Positions 9,229 through 18,595 of a stretch of DNA of 64,000 nucleotides are shown piece by piece. A program made the translations under genes and the position numbers. The stretch spans positions 35,750 to 99,749 of the forward strand of contig NZ_AXDW01000018.1 in assembly GCF_000474945.1 (NCBI RefSeq), given 5' to 3'. The notes beneath the pieces are model-generated. The model worked only from the letters and a program-made list of their open reading frames with translations, searched no databases and was not told where the DNA came from. The stretch is from Solimonas soli DSM 21787 (lineage in GTDB: Bacteria > Pseudomonadota > Gammaproteobacteria > Nevskiales > Nevskiaceae). The first letter of the stretch is position 1. Every line of letters begins with the position of its first letter.

Positions 9229-10140
9229 ATGGACCGATCCACGGGCCTCGAACTCGACCGGCTGATCGAAGCGGTGTATGCCGCCGGCTTCGAGCTGGAG
9301 TGGCAGTATTTCCGTCCCGAAGTGCTGCGGCTGCTGTGCGCCTGGGCCGGCGCCGAAGCCGCCGCCTGGCTGGTGCTGCCGCAGGGCGGCTCCAGCGGCG
9401 AGTTCGCCAGCTGGCCCGGCGCGCTGCTCGACGGGCGCACGCTGGCGACCCTGTCGTTCGACGGCGGCGCGCGCGAACGCACGCTGTCGGTCGAGGTGTC
9501 GCGCGGCCGGCGCCGCGAGGTGCTGGTGCTGCGCGTCGAGCATCGCGGCTCGCACCTGCACAGCGTGATCGCGCTGCTGCCGGGCGAGCGCATGGTCGAT
9601 CTGAAAGCGCTGCGGCACGCGCTCGGGCATGTCGTGCAGGCCGGCACCCTGGCCCTGCGCCAGTTCGTGATGCGCGACGAGTGGCTGATCGCCATGGGCC
9701 GCAGCTCGCGCGGCTCGGCAGCGCTGATCGACGCCAAGGGTGGGGTCTACGCGGTCAGCGAACGGTTCCGCCAGCTGGTCGCCCTGGAGTTCGGCGACAC
9801 CGCGTTCTCGGTGCTGCCGTTCACGGTGCCGCCCGAGCGCTTCGACGATCCGGGCCCCTTCCAGGTGCGCAGCCTGCATTTCCGCATCAAGCCGGAAGGC
9901 GGCCTGTTCCTGATCAATGCGCGGCGGCCGCATCCGCTCGACGTGCTGTCGCCGCGCGAGCAGGAGATCGCGCGGGCGCTGGCGCTCGGCAAGACCTTCA
10001 AGAGCGTGGCGCGCGAGTTCGAGATCGCCATCAGCACGGTCGCCAACCATGCCTCGCGCATCTATCGCAAGCTCGGCATCTATCGCCGCGAGGAGCTCGT
10101 CGAACTGCTGCGCAAGGCTGTCGACAGCAAGGCGGCCTGA
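9229..10140 (+). CDS. LuxR-type transcriptional regulator with unknown sensor half
   Basis: Protein of 303 residues ending in a GerE/LuxR helix-turn-helix: LSPREQEIARALALGKTFKS at about residue 241, then ISTVANHASRIYRKLGI. The N-terminal 230 residues match no domain I recognise; a short hydrophilic PAS-like segment is possible. ATG 9229 was chosen over ATG 9193 because TACAAT at 9189-9194 looks like a -10 element that would make the upstream ATG part of the promoter; this is weak evidence. Only 25 bases separate it from the downstream metallo-hydrolase gene, so the two are probably co-transcribed. The signal and targets are unknown. Confidence 0.8.
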   Translation: MDRSTGLELDRLIEAVYAAGFELEWQYFRPEVLRLLCAWAGAEAAAWLVLPQGGSSGEFASWPGALLDGRTLATLSFDGGARERTLSVEVSRGRRREVLVLRVEHRGSHLHSVIALLPGERMVDLKALRHALGHVVQAGTLALRQFVMRDEWLIAMGRSSRGSAALIDAKGGVYAVSERFRQLVALEFGDTAFSVLPFTVPPERFDDPGPFQVRSLHFRIKPEGGLFLINARRPHPLDVLSPREQEIARALALGKTFKSVAREFEIAISTVANHASRIYRKLGIYRREELVELLRKAVDSKAA

Positions 10141-10165
10141 AGGCGGGTTTTGCCAGGCTGCGGCC

Positions 10166-11140
10166 ATGAACGAACCCGGCACCCTCGCCTCCCGACTGTC
10201 CGTGACCGACGTCGGCCACGGCATCCGCTGCATCGACACCCTGCAGGAACGGCCGAAGATGGCCTGCTGCTACCTCATCGAGCGCGGCGCCGATCTCGCT
10301 TTCATCGAAGCCGGCACCGCGCCGGGCGTGCCGCGCCTGCTGGCGCTGCTCGACGAGCTGGGCCTGGCGCGCGAACGCGTGCGCTACGTCATCGTCACGC
10401 ACGTGCATCTCGATCACGCCGGCGGCGCCGGGCTGCTGATGCGCGAGCTGCCGAACGCGAAGCTGGTGGTGCACCCGCGCGGCGCGCGGCATCTGATCGA
10501 TCCGTCGAAGCTGATCGCCGGCGCCTCGGCGGTCTACGGGCCCGAGGCGGTGCGGCGCATGTACGGCGAGATCGCGCCGCTGCCGGAGGCGCGCGTGATC
10601 GCCGCCGCCGACGGCCAGCGCCTGCCGCTCGGCGACGGCGAACTGGAGTTCGTCGATTCGCCGGGCCACGCCCGTCATCACTTCTGCGTCTGGGACGCGG
10701 CCAGCCGCGGCTTCTTCACCGGCGACACCTTCGGCCTGTCGTATCGCGAGCTGGATACCGCGGCCGGTCCGTTCATGCTGGTGACGACGACGCCGGTGCA
10801 GTTCGATCCGGACGCCTGGCGGCAGACGCTCGATCGCCTGATGTCGTATGCGCCGCGGCACATGTACCTGACGCATTACGGGCGCGTCGACGAGGTCGCG
10901 CGCATGGCCGAGGATCTGCGCCGCGGCATCGCGCGCTACGAATTGATCGCCACCGAACTGGCCGGCGCGCAGGACCGCCGCGCGCAGCTGCTGCGCGCCA
11001 TCAGCGCCGATGCCGTCAGCGCCGTGCGTGCGCATGGCTGCACGCTGCCCGACGCCGAGCTGCAGGCGGTGCTGGCCACCGATCTCGAACTGAACGCGCA
11101 GGGACTCGGCGTGTGGCTGGACCAGTGCGCGGCGCACTGA
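10166..11140 (+). CDS. Metallo-beta-lactamase-fold hydrolase
   Basis: Cytoplasmic protein of 324 residues with no signal peptide. The two-metal site is visible: THVHLDHAGG (HxHxDH), DSPGHARHH and FTGDTFGLSY, with a late YLTHYGRVDE histidine. The layout resembles glyoxalase II-like and lactonase-like hydrolases (COG0491); a C-terminal helical region of about 100 residues follows the catalytic domain. Its likely co-transcription with a LuxR regulator would be compatible with a signal-degrading or metabolic hydrolase, but nothing in the sequence fixes the substrate. Confidence 0.85.
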   Translation: MNEPGTLASRLSVTDVGHGIRCIDTLQERPKMACCYLIERGADLAFIEAGTAPGVPRLLALLDELGLARERVRYVIVTHVHLDHAGGAGLLMRELPNAKLVVHPRGARHLIDPSKLIAGASAVYGPEAVRRMYGEIAPLPEARVIAAADGQRLPLGDGELEFVDSPGHARHHFCVWDAASRGFFTGDTFGLSYRELDTAAGPFMLVTTTPVQFDPDAWRQTLDRLMSYAPRHMYLTHYGRVDEVARMAEDLRRGIARYELIATELAGAQDRRAQLLRAISADAVSAVRAHGCTLPDAELQAVLATDLELNAQGLGVWLDQCAAH

Positions 11141-11169
11141 TTCACCTGCTGCGCGGGCCGATTCCGCAT

Positions 11170-11210
11170 CCACCGTGCTCGCCGTACTTCAGTACGGCTG
11201 CGCGCGGTGG
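11170..11210. repeat. Nested inverted repeat in intergenic space
   Basis: Outer arms CCACCG (11170-11175) and CGGTGG (11205-11210) enclose perfect 8-base inner arms GCCGTACT (11181-11188) and AGTACGGC (11191-11198). There is no T-run on either strand, so it is not a simple intrinsic terminator, though it lies between convergent genes. It could be a REP-like dispersed element; I see no second copy in this window. Confidence 0.45.
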
Positions 11211-11270
11211 CCGCGGACTCGACCCTGCTCGCGACGGCGACTCAGCGCGCCGCTTGCCGATTCATCATGC

Positions 11271-12290
11271 TCAAACCAGGGCGCGGCTGCGCAGCTCTTC
11301 CTTGAAGTAGGCATAGAAGATCGGCGCGGCGATCAGGCCGGGAATGCCGAAGGCGGCTTCCATCACCAGCATGGCGATCAGCAGTTCCCAGGCGCGCGCG
11401 TTGATGTTCGAGCCGATGATGCGCGCGTTGAGGAAGTATTCGAGCTTGTGGATGACGACGAGGTAGACGAAGGAGGCGAGCGCCACCGGCAGGCCGTGGC
11501 TGAGGCTGACGACGATGATCGCCGCGTTGGAGATCAGGTTGCCGAGGATCGGCAGCAGGCCGGCGATGAAGGTGATGGCGACCAGGGTCTTGCTCAGCGG
11601 CAGGTCGACGCCGAACGCGGGCAGGGCGACGCCGAGATAGAGCCAGGTGAAGAAGGTGTTGATCGTCGAGATCCAGAACTGCGCGAACACCACGCGCCGG
11701 AATGCCGCCGCCAGATTCTCGGCCTGACGGGTGACGCGTTCGGCCAGCGGCCGCTGCTCGGCTTTCTGCGCCGCCTTCTGCAGCGACAGCAGCGCGCCGA
11801 CGATCATGCCCATGAGGATGTGGACCAGCGAACGGCCGAAATCGCGGCCGGCCAGCTGCAGCGAGCCGGCGTGCTGGCGCAGCCAGTTGACAATGGTCTG
11901 GCGCAGGGTTTCGGCGTCCTCCGGCACGTAGGCGAGCAGGTCGGACGGCAGGCGCCCGCGGGCGTCCTCGATGATCTGCGCCATCTTCTGCATCAGGAGC
12001 GGCAGACTCTCGCCGCTGTTGCGCAAGAAACCGATCAGCGCCAGCACGCCGCTCGCCAGCACGGCGATGACGACGGTGGCGATCAGCGTCACCGCCAGCA
12101 GGCGCGGGCCGTCGCGGCCGAGCGCGCGCGAGCGCAGCCAGGGCGTCAGCACGTCGACCAGCTCGAAGACCAGCAGGCCGGCGAGCAGCGCCGACAGCAG
12201 GTGCAGGTGGATGACGAGCGCCAGCGCGACGGCGCTGATGCCCCAGGCGAAGAGATCGGCGCGAGTGAGGGCGGAGGAGCTGGCGTTCAT
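11271..12290 (-). CDS. AI-2E family / PerM-type permease
   Basis: Inner-membrane protein of 339 residues with about eight hydrophobic helices. The family pattern is clear: an N-terminal helix pair (VALALVIHLHLLSALLAGLL), a soluble amphipathic middle segment, then FAQFWISTINTFFTWLYLG, AGLLPILGNLISN and a final GIPGLIAAPIFYAYFKEEL. The family (PF01594) includes the autoinducer-2 exporter TqsA and sodium/proton antiporters, so the substrate is open. It stands alone, convergent with the hydrolase at 10166-11140 and 79 bases beyond the stop of the CocE-like gene. Confidence 0.87.
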   Translation of the reverse strand: MNASSSALTRADLFAWGISAVALALVIHLHLLSALLAGLLVFELVDVLTPWLRSRALGRDGPRLLAVTLIATVVIAVLASGVLALIGFLRNSGESLPLLMQKMAQIIEDARGRLPSDLLAYVPEDAETLRQTIVNWLRQHAGSLQLAGRDFGRSLVHILMGMIVGALLSLQKAAQKAEQRPLAERVTRQAENLAAAFRRVVFAQFWISTINTFFTWLYLGVALPAFGVDLPLSKTLVAITFIAGLLPILGNLISNAAIIVVSLSHGLPVALASFVYLVVIHKLEYFLNARIIGSNINARAWELLIAMLVMEAAFGIPGLIAAPIFYAYFKEELRSRALV

Positions 12291-12369
12291 GATCGGAGCG
12301 GGCGGAGCCGCGCCATCATACGGCGGCGCGGCGGCCTTCGGCAGGCCGCCGCGTCGACAGCTGCAGCGC

Positions 12370-14208
12370 TCAGACGCCGTCGCGGACGATCGCCGAGGGC
12401 TCGAGCAGCGGCAGCTCGACCGTGCCGCCGAGCTTCATCGCCGGCACCAGCAGGTCGCGCGACCAGGTGATCGGGAACTGCGCGTGGAAGGCATAGATCA
12501 GCAGCGCCACTTCCTCGCCCTCGGCAAGCCTTTCGGCGATGCCGTTCATTTCCAGATCGTGCGTGCCGAAGCCGCGCACCGGCGTGATCTGGTCGTCGAT
12601 GATGTCCCAGCGCGTCTGGCCCGGAGGGCGATGGCCGATGGCGAGGAACAGGATCGGATCGCAGCCGAGCTGCACGACGGTCGTCGCGCAGTTTTCCTGC
12701 TCGAGCCCGCTCAGGCCTTCGATGTCGATGTGCAGCATCGGCACGCCGGCGAGCACCGCGCCGCCGGCCGGCACGTCGTAGAGTTTCTGGTCGGCGAGCA
12801 GCACCGTGTCGCGCACGCCGTTGCCGAGCAGCGAGCCGACCACGCCGAGCAGGCTGTTGAACTGCGGCGTGCTGCTGTCGATCGCGAAGCCGGTGCCGCC
12901 GCGCTGCACGGTCCTGGTCTCGATGGCATCGCCTTCGCCGAGGCTCAGGCAGAAGTCCTTGCCGGTGGTCAGCACGTCGTCGATCGAGCCGCGGTTCTGC
13001 AGCTTCTGCTCGAACCAGGCGAACAGCACCTTGTCGAGATCCATCGAGCCGCAGCTGCGCGTGCCGGCGTTGTCGCCGAGGCCGGGGAAAGTGATGGCCT
13101 GGTAGAACGGATCGAGCGGATCCTCGAGGCCGGCGGCGCCGAGCGAGATCGGCAGGATGTGGCCGGTCTGGTGCGTCAGCAGGCGCACGTCGCCGCCGAG
13201 CGCCTTCAGGCATTCGTAGTTGTGCAGGCCGTCGTTGAAGTTGAACAGGGTGTCGCGGAAGCCCTGCGTGAGCAGCACGTCGGCGGCCGGCGGCCGGTCC
13301 GGCGCCACGTCCAGCGGGTCCGGCGTCGCCAGGATGAAGTCCTGCGGGCCGGCCGGCTGACCGTCGCAGAAATAGGCGAGGCTGTGGTACTTCATGAAGT
13401 TGTAGCCGGCCGTGGTGAAGTTGTTGGTCAGGCCGGCCATGGTGAGGATTTCGACGATCGCCGTGTCCTCGCGCGTGCCGCCTTCGGAGACCTGCTGCAG
13501 CAGCGCCCGCACGGTGCCGAGCGGATCGGCCGGGTTGAGGATCTGCGTCACCGAGGCTTCGCCGCCGGCGACCAGCGCCAGGCCCCAGCCGGACTTCACC
13601 ACGTTGTTCGGATCGAGCGCGTAGGTGAGATCGTGCGGCGTGATGTCCGGCGCCAGCACGCGCAGGCGGTGCTCGGGATCGGCGGCGTACAGCAGCACCT
13701 GGTACATGCCGCCGTAGGAGCTGCCGTAGGAGCCGACCAGCATCTTGCCGTTGCCGCGCCGGCGCAGGCCGGGGAGGTTCTCGGCCCAGTCGAGCACGGC
13801 GATCAGATCCTGGCCCTCGTAGTCCGGCGACATCACGCGCACCGTGCCGCTCGACTGGCCGAAGCCGCGCTGGTCGATCGAGATCACGTAGTAGCCGGCG
13901 TCGTTCAGGCGCTTGATGAGGCTGCCGTCCGGCGCCGTGGTCTCGCGCGAGCCGCCATAGCCGTGGCCCTGCAGGACCAGCGGATAGGTCTTGCCCTTCT
14001 CCAGACGGGTCGGCTCGAAGACCTGCACGACGATGGTGTCGCCGGTCTTCTCGACCGCAATGTCCTGGCGGTAGATCGTGCCGTCGCGGCTTTCGCTGAC
14101 CGGCACGCGCGGCACGCTGCCACTGCTCGACGCGCTGCTGCCGCAGGCGGCGAGCAGCGCAAGGCCGGACAGCGCGAGCAAGGCGCGCGCGCCATGTGGA
14201 CGCTTCAT
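12370..14208 (-). CDS. CocE/NonD-type alpha/beta hydrolase, lipoprotein
   Basis: Protein of 612 residues with a lipoprotein signal (LLALSGLALLAACGSS; lipobox LAAC) and a Ser-rich tether. The X-Pro dipeptidyl-peptidase S15/CocE core follows: oxyanion region LQGHGYGGS, nucleophile elbow GSYGSSYGG, acid region LLTQGFRDTLFN and a THQTGHILP histidine. The C-terminal part fits the beta-sandwich domain of that family. It probably hydrolyses an ester or amide at the cell envelope. ATG 14208 was chosen for the GGGAG just upstream and because it begins the signal peptide; an in-frame extension to 14349 is discarded. It diverges from the aminopeptidase gene with 76 bases between. The substrate is unknown. 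Confidence 0.85.
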   Translation of the reverse strand: MKRPHGARALLALSGLALLAACGSSASSSGSVPRVPVSESRDGTIYRQDIAVEKTGDTIVVQVFEPTRLEKGKTYPLVLQGHGYGGSRETTAPDGSLIKRLNDAGYYVISIDQRGFGQSSGTVRVMSPDYEGQDLIAVLDWAENLPGLRRRGNGKMLVGSYGSSYGGMYQVLLYAADPEHRLRVLAPDITPHDLTYALDPNNVVKSGWGLALVAGGEASVTQILNPADPLGTVRALLQQVSEGGTREDTAIVEILTMAGLTNNFTTAGYNFMKYHSLAYFCDGQPAGPQDFILATPDPLDVAPDRPPAADVLLTQGFRDTLFNFNDGLHNYECLKALGGDVRLLTHQTGHILPISLGAAGLEDPLDPFYQAITFPGLGDNAGTRSCGSMDLDKVLFAWFEQKLQNRGSIDDVLTTGKDFCLSLGEGDAIETRTVQRGGTGFAIDSSTPQFNSLLGVVGSLLGNGVRDTVLLADQKLYDVPAGGAVLAGVPMLHIDIEGLSGLEQENCATTVVQLGCDPILFLAIGHRPPGQTRWDIIDDQITPVRGFGTHDLEMNGIAERLAEGEEVALLIYAFHAQFPITWSRDLLVPAMKLGGTVELPLLEPSAIVRDGV

Positions 14209-14284
14209 GGTGAATCTCCCCGTGGCACTATCGTGTGCCTCTGCTGTCTTTGTGACTGAAACAATACTGCAATCCCGAGCCGCG

Positions 14285-15523
14285 ATGCGCCGCCTGACAG
14301 TGGTAATCCTGACCCTATGCGCGGCGTTCGCGCTGAGCGCCTGCGGCACGCTCGGCTACTACGCGCAGGCGGTGTCCGGGCAGATCCAGCTGCTGCGCGC
14401 GCGCCAGCCGATCGCCGAGGTCATCGCCGATCCGGCGACCGATGCGAAGCTGCGCGAACGCCTGCGGATGGTGCAGGCGGCGCGCGACTGGGCGGTGCAG
14501 GCGCTGGCGCTGCCCGACAACGGCAGCTATCGCAGCTATGTCGCCCTGTCGCGTCCATATGTGGCGTGGAACGTGTTCGCGACGCCGGAATTCTCGCTGG
14601 AGCCGCTGGAGCATTGCTTTCCGGTCGCCGGCTGCGTCGGCTACCAGGGCTGGTACGCGGAAGCCGATGCCCGTGCCCAGGCCGAGCGCCTGGAGGCCCG
14701 CGGCTACGAGGTCTACGTCGGCGGCGTGCCGGCGTATTCGACGCTCGGCTGGTTCGACGATCCGCTGCTGAGCTCGATGCTGCGCTGGGACGACGCGACG
14801 CTGCTCGCCACGCTGTTCCACGAACTGGCGCACCAGAAGCTGTACATCAAGCACGACACGCGCTTCAACGAATCCTTCGCCGAGTTCGTCGGCGAGCAGG
14901 GCCTGCGCGAATATCTCGCGCAGCATCCGCAGGCGCGCGACGTCGATATCGCCGCGCGGCGCCGCCAGCGCGAACAGTTCACGGCGCTGGTGCTGGCGCT
15001 GCGCGAGCGGCTCGCCGCGCTGTACCGCGAACCGCTGGCGGCGGATCTCATGCGCGCGCGCAAGCAACAGGCCTTCGCCGACTTCGAGCAGCAGTACGCG
15101 GCGCTGCGCGACGGCGAATGGCACGGCGTCGATGCCTACGGCGGCTTCTTCAGGGCCGGGCCGCTCAACAACGCGCGCCTGCTGCCATTCGGCCTCTACG
15201 ACGCCGATCTTCCCGCTTTCGCGACGCTGTACGCCGAGAACGCCGGCGACTGGCCGCGTTTCTATGCGGCCGTCGCAGCCTTGTCGCGGCTCGACGGCAA
15301 GGCGCGCCGCGCCGCGCTCGATCGCCTCGCCGGCGGCGCCGGCCGGCCGGCGCCGGCGCCGCCCCATCAGGACGTCGCCGGAATGCGCCGAGATATCGGT
15401 GCCGGACGTGGGCGCGTTCCGCGGGCAGGCATAAACTCGCGCGCGGGGCGGGGCCGCATGACGGCGGATGTCGACAGCACGAATCTTGCGAGAGGTGCTG
15501 TGAGGACGGGCAATGGAGCCTGA
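14285..15523 (+). CDS. Predicted zinc aminopeptidase (PF10023), lipoprotein
   Basis: Protein of 412 residues. A lipoprotein signal (LTLCAAFALSACGTLGYY) precedes a predicted aminopeptidase of the COG4324 type with zinc motif TLFHELAHQKLY and a downstream glutamate in NESFAEFVGEQG. It would act at the periplasmic side of a membrane. The last 60 or so residues are Pro/Arg/Gly-rich (PAPAPPHQDVAGMRRD onward) and look unlike the domain, so the reading frame may run past the ancestral stop. The end is 2 bases from a small membrane-protein gene. Family assignment by motif and general shape. Confidence 0.78.
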   Translation: MRRLTVVILTLCAAFALSACGTLGYYAQAVSGQIQLLRARQPIAEVIADPATDAKLRERLRMVQAARDWAVQALALPDNGSYRSYVALSRPYVAWNVFATPEFSLEPLEHCFPVAGCVGYQGWYAEADARAQAERLEARGYEVYVGGVPAYSTLGWFDDPLLSSMLRWDDATLLATLFHELAHQKLYIKHDTRFNESFAEFVGEQGLREYLAQHPQARDVDIAARRRQREQFTALVLALRERLAALYREPLAADLMRARKQQAFADFEQQYAALRDGEWHGVDAYGGFFRAGPLNNARLLPFGLYDADLPAFATLYAENAGDWPRFYAAVAALSRLDGKARRAALDRLAGGAGRPAPAPPHQDVAGMRRDIGAGRGRVPRAGINSRAGRGRMTADVDSTNLARGAVRTGNGA

Positions 15524-15525
15524 AC

Positions 15526-15651
15526 GTGCAACTCAAGTATTTTGATTCGACGCTCGGCGTCGAGCGCTACAAGCGACGCTACGTCTGGGCGTTCTGGGCC
15601 TATGTGGCCGGGCTCGCCACCGGCGTGCTCGTGCTGACGCTGCTCGGCTAA
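15526..15651 (+). CDS. 41-residue single-span membrane protein
   Basis: Short GTG-started gene with GGAG at 15515-15518, 7 bases upstream. The product has a charged N-terminal half ([14 protein letters not shown]) and one hydrophobic helix ([19 protein letters not shown]) reaching the C-terminus. That shape (charged then one span) and tight spacing after the aminopeptidase gene suggest a real small inner-membrane protein, co-transcribed with it. I do not recognise a family and propose no function. The alternative is that the frame is a non-coding coincidence. Confidence 0.6.
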   Translation: MQLKYFDSTLGVERYKRRYVWAFWAYVAGLATGVLVLTLLG

Positions 15652-15743
15652 TCGCGAGGCGGGTTCGCGGCCCTGACTTTTCGCGGGCGCTGCGGGTATC
15701 CTGCGCGGCCATCCCGGCCAATGCGTTGCCAGCCCCGCGCCCC

Positions 15744-17132
15744 ATGTCCCGCCCGATGTATCTGCACAACACGCTTTCCGGCCGCAAGGAAGAATTCGTC
15801 CCGCTGAATCCGGAGCGCGTGACCATGTACGTCTGCGGTCCGACGGTCTACAGCTACGCGCACATCGGCAACGCGCGCCCGGTGGTGGTCTTCGACGTGC
15901 TGTCGCGCCTGCTGCGGCGCCGCTACGCGCACGTCGTCTACGTGCGCAACATCACCGACATCGACGACAAGATCAACGCCGCGGCCAGCAAGGAAGGCGT
16001 CGACATCCGCGTGATCACCGATCGCTTTGCTGCGATCTACCACGACGACATGGCGGCGCTCGGCGCCCTCGATCCCGACCACACGCCGCGCGTCACCGAG
16101 CACCTGCCGCAGATCATCGCCATGATCGAGCAGCTGATCGCGCGCGGCCACGCCTACGAGGCGCAGGGGCACGTGCTGTTCCACACGCTGAGCTATGCAG
16201 ACTACGGCAAGCTCTCGGGCCGCGACGAGCAGGCGCTGATGGCCGGCGCGCGCGTCGAAGTGGCGCCGTACAAGAAGCACGCCGGCGACTTCGTGCTGTG
16301 GAAGCCGTCGAGCGACGCGCAGCCGGGCTGGGATTCGCCCTGGGGGCGCGGCCGGCCCGGCTGGCACATCGAATGCTCGGCGATGGCCGAGGCGCTGCTC
16401 GGCGAGACCATCGACATCCACGGCGGCGGCCACGATCTGATCTTTCCGCACCACGAGAACGAGATCGCGCAGTCGACCTGCGCGCACGGCGGCAAGACCT
16501 TCGCGCGCTACTGGCTGCACAACGGCTTCCTCAACATCGACAGCCAGAAGATGTCGAAGTCGGTCGGCAACGTGCTGCTGGTGCACGAGCTGCTGAAGAC
16601 GATTCCCGGCGAAGTGATCCGCCTCGTGCTGCTGACCGGCCATTACCGCCAGCCGGTGGACTGGAACGACGAGATCGTCGCCGAGTCGCGCAAGAAGCTC
16701 GATCGCCTGTACGGCGCGCTGCGCGAGCTGGCCGACGTCGAGCCCGCCGCCGGCGTGACGGCGCCGGAAGCCTTTCTCGCCGCGCTCGAGGACGATCTCA
16801 ACACGCCGATGGCGCTCGCCGAGCTGTTCGAGCTGGCGCGTGCCGCCAACAAGGCGGGCGACGCCGCCGACAAGGCGCGCATCAAGGCGCAGATGCTCGA
16901 TGCCGGTCGTCTGCTCGGCCTGCTGCAGCAGGAGCCCGCGGCCTGGTTCGCCCATGCGCCGGCAGCCGGCGGTGCGCCGACGGCCGAGGAGATCGAGGCC
17001 CTGCTCGCGCAGCGCGCCGAGGCGCGCCGCAACAAGCAGTGGGCCGAATCGGATCGCATCCGCGACGCGCTGAAGGCGCGCGGCGTGCTGGTCGAGGACT
17101 CCAAGGACGGCCAGCGCTGGCGCTATGCCTGA
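15744..17132 (+). CDS. cysS: Cysteinyl-tRNA synthetase
   Basis: Class I synthetase of 462 residues, full length for CysS, charging tRNA-Cys in the cytoplasm. The [16 protein letters not shown] segment holds a zinc-ligand cysteine and the HIGH-type signature starting at His40; further zinc ligands sit in HIECSAMA and [14 protein letters not shown] begins at Lys269. ATG 15744 was preferred to the TTG at 15726 and the ATG at 15756, as CysS proteins begin within about 20 residues of the YNTL(S/T)-type motif, here YLHNTLSG. The 3' end overlaps the next gene by 8 bases. Confidence 0.97.
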   Translation: MSRPMYLHNTLSGRKEEFVPLNPERVTMYVCGPTVYSYAHIGNARPVVVFDVLSRLLRRRYAHVVYVRNITDIDDKINAAASKEGVDIRVITDRFAAIYHDDMAALGALDPDHTPRVTEHLPQIIAMIEQLIARGHAYEAQGHVLFHTLSYADYGKLSGRDEQALMAGARVEVAPYKKHAGDFVLWKPSSDAQPGWDSPWGRGRPGWHIECSAMAEALLGETIDIHGGGHDLIFPHHENEIAQSTCAHGGKTFARYWLHNGFLNIDSQKMSKSVGNVLLVHELLKTIPGEVIRLVLLTGHYRQPVDWNDEIVAESRKKLDRLYGALRELADVEPAAGVTAPEAFLAALEDDLNTPMALAELFELARAANKAGDAADKARIKAQMLDAGRLLGLLQQEPAAWFAHAPAAGGAPTAEEIEALLAQRAEARRNKQWAESDRIRDALKARGVLVEDSKDGQRWRYA

Positions 17133-17712
17133 GCGCGCCGCGAGCCGGCGTCTGGCGCGCGCGATCTCGCTCGTCGCTCATCCCTTCGTGGTGCCGGCCG
17201 CGAGCGCGCTGTGGGCGACCCTGCGGCGCGGTGCGGCGCCGGCCGAACTGCTGCTGCTGGCGGCCCTGCTCGGCGTGCTGGTGACCGCGGTCGCCGCCTA
17301 TTCGTGGCAACGCGTGCGCAGCGGACGCTGGCAGGACATCGACGCCAGCCGGCGCGCCGAGCGCCGCGAGCTGAACCGCTTCGCGTTCGTGCTGGTCGGC
17401 GCCGCGGCGCTGTTCGTGATCGTCGTGCTGCGGCGGCCGATTTTCGGCCTGCCGCTGGCGACGGCGGCGGCGATGCTGCTCGTCTGCCTCGTCACCGGCC
17501 GCTGGCTGAAGCTCTCGCATCACGTGATGTTCGCGGTGCTGCCGGCGGGCTGGCTGTGGCCGGACGGGCGCGCGCTGCTCGCGATCGCCGTGCTGGCGGC
17601 GGCGGTCGGCTGGTCGCGCCGGCGCCTCGGCCGCCATGACCTGCCGGAGATCGTCGGCGGCGCCGCGCTCGGCGCGTTCGGCGCCGCGGTCGTGGCCTGC
17701 GGACTCGACTGA
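17125..17712 (+). CDS. PAP2-like integral membrane protein
   Basis: Protein of 195 residues with about five hydrophobic segments. It faintly recalls membrane PAP2 phosphatases: [13 protein letters not shown] at the position of the PSGH motif and [20 protein letters not shown] resembling the terminal SRxxxxxHxxxD motif. The Ser-Gly of PSGH is not kept exactly, so catalysis is uncertain. It overlaps the cysS stop by 8 bases, so is likely translated from the same message. A lipid or undecaprenyl phosphate substrate is possible, on family grounds only. Confidence 0.6.
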   Translation: MPERAASRRLARAISLVAHPFVVPAASALWATLRRGAAPAELLLLAALLGVLVTAVAAYSWQRVRSGRWQDIDASRRAERRELNRFAFVLVGAAALFVIVVLRRPIFGLPLATAAAMLLVCLVTGRWLKLSHHVMFAVLPAGWLWPDGRALLAIAVLAAAVGWSRRRLGRHDLPEIVGGAALGAFGAAVVACGLD

Positions 17713-17715
17713 TCC

Positions 17716-18558
17716 CTACGGCGCTTTCGGCGCGCCGTCCGGCCGCATGTGCTCGAGAATCTGCGCGACGCGGTCGCCGAGGAACTTGTTCGCCGAATGT
17801 TCCAGCGCGCGCGACACTTCCGAATCGACCGCCATGTTGGCGAGCGGACGCAGGCGCCAGATCAGGTCGGCGAGCTTCGGCACGTCTTCCGGCGGCGGCA
17901 GGCGGCCGTCGTAGCGGTCGAGCAGGCGCACGATCATCTGCACCATCTCGTCGGCGACGCGCTCGACGTTGGCGCGCAGGTGCTCGACCAGCAGCAGCAT
18001 GTCGTCGAGCGGCATGCCGGCCTTGGTGAGTTCGGCGCCGGCGTAGAGGATCTTCGGATTGGGCGCGCGGAAGCGGATGCCGTCCGGCACCAGCAGGCCG
18101 AGCTTGAACACGCGGCTCAGGGTCGACGGCGCGAAGGCGGCGATGCCGAACATCCTCAGCAGCTCGGGCATCGTGAACAGGCGCGGCGTCTCGCTCGACC
18201 ACGGACTGCTGATGGCGCGCTCGAGGCCGATGATGTCCTGCAGCTGCTGGCCTTTCTCGAGGCCGTCGAACAGCTCCTGGATGTTGGCGATGGTGTAGCC
18301 GCGCGACAGCAGCTGGTTGACCAGCTGCAGGCGGCGCAGATGCTCGCCGGTGTAAATGCCGACGCGGCCGCGCCGCTCGGGCGGATTCAGCAGGCCGCGA
18401 TCCTGGTAGGCGCGCACATTGCGCACCGTCGTGCCGCCGGCGCGGGCGAGCTCATCGATCGTGTATTCGGCGGCATTGATGTCGGCCGCGCCATCGTTCG
18501 CCGGCATGCCATCCGGCGATTCGTTCGCAGAAGCGGAAATGACCATGGCGCGGATCAT
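17716..18558 (-). CDS. MerR-family regulator with long C-terminal domain
   Basis: Protein of 280 residues. A MerR helix-turn-helix lies near residues 30-100: YTIDELARAGGTTVRNVRAY, then RRGRVGIYTGEHLRRL. The C-terminal 150 residues are helical and lack the Cys-rich metal site of CueR or MerR, so a non-metal ligand is likelier. ATG 18558 was chosen because GGAG lies 8 bases upstream; ATG 18546 is an alternative. It follows the metal-dependent hydrolase gene on the same strand after 37 bases, so it is probably co-transcribed, and may control the palindromic operator upstream of that gene. Confidence 0.85.
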   Translation of the reverse strand: MIRAMVISASANESPDGMPANDGAADINAAEYTIDELARAGGTTVRNVRAYQDRGLLNPPERRGRVGIYTGEHLRRLQLVNQLLSRGYTIANIQELFDGLEKGQQLQDIIGLERAISSPWSSETPRLFTMPELLRMFGIAAFAPSTLSRVFKLGLLVPDGIRFRAPNPKILYAGAELTKAGMPLDDMLLLVEHLRANVERVADEMVQMIVRLLDRYDGRLPPPEDVPKLADLIWRLRPLANMAVDSEVSRALEHSANKFLGDRVAQILEHMRPDGAPKAP

Positions 18559-18595
18559 AAAGGACGCTCCGCGCCATGGCAGGGGCAAACGTCAC

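Noticed and set aside
11175..12470. Plus-strand 431-codon frame opposite the AI-2E permease
   Set aside because: The minus strand gives a full membrane permease; the plus frame is His/Asp/Arg-rich with no motif.
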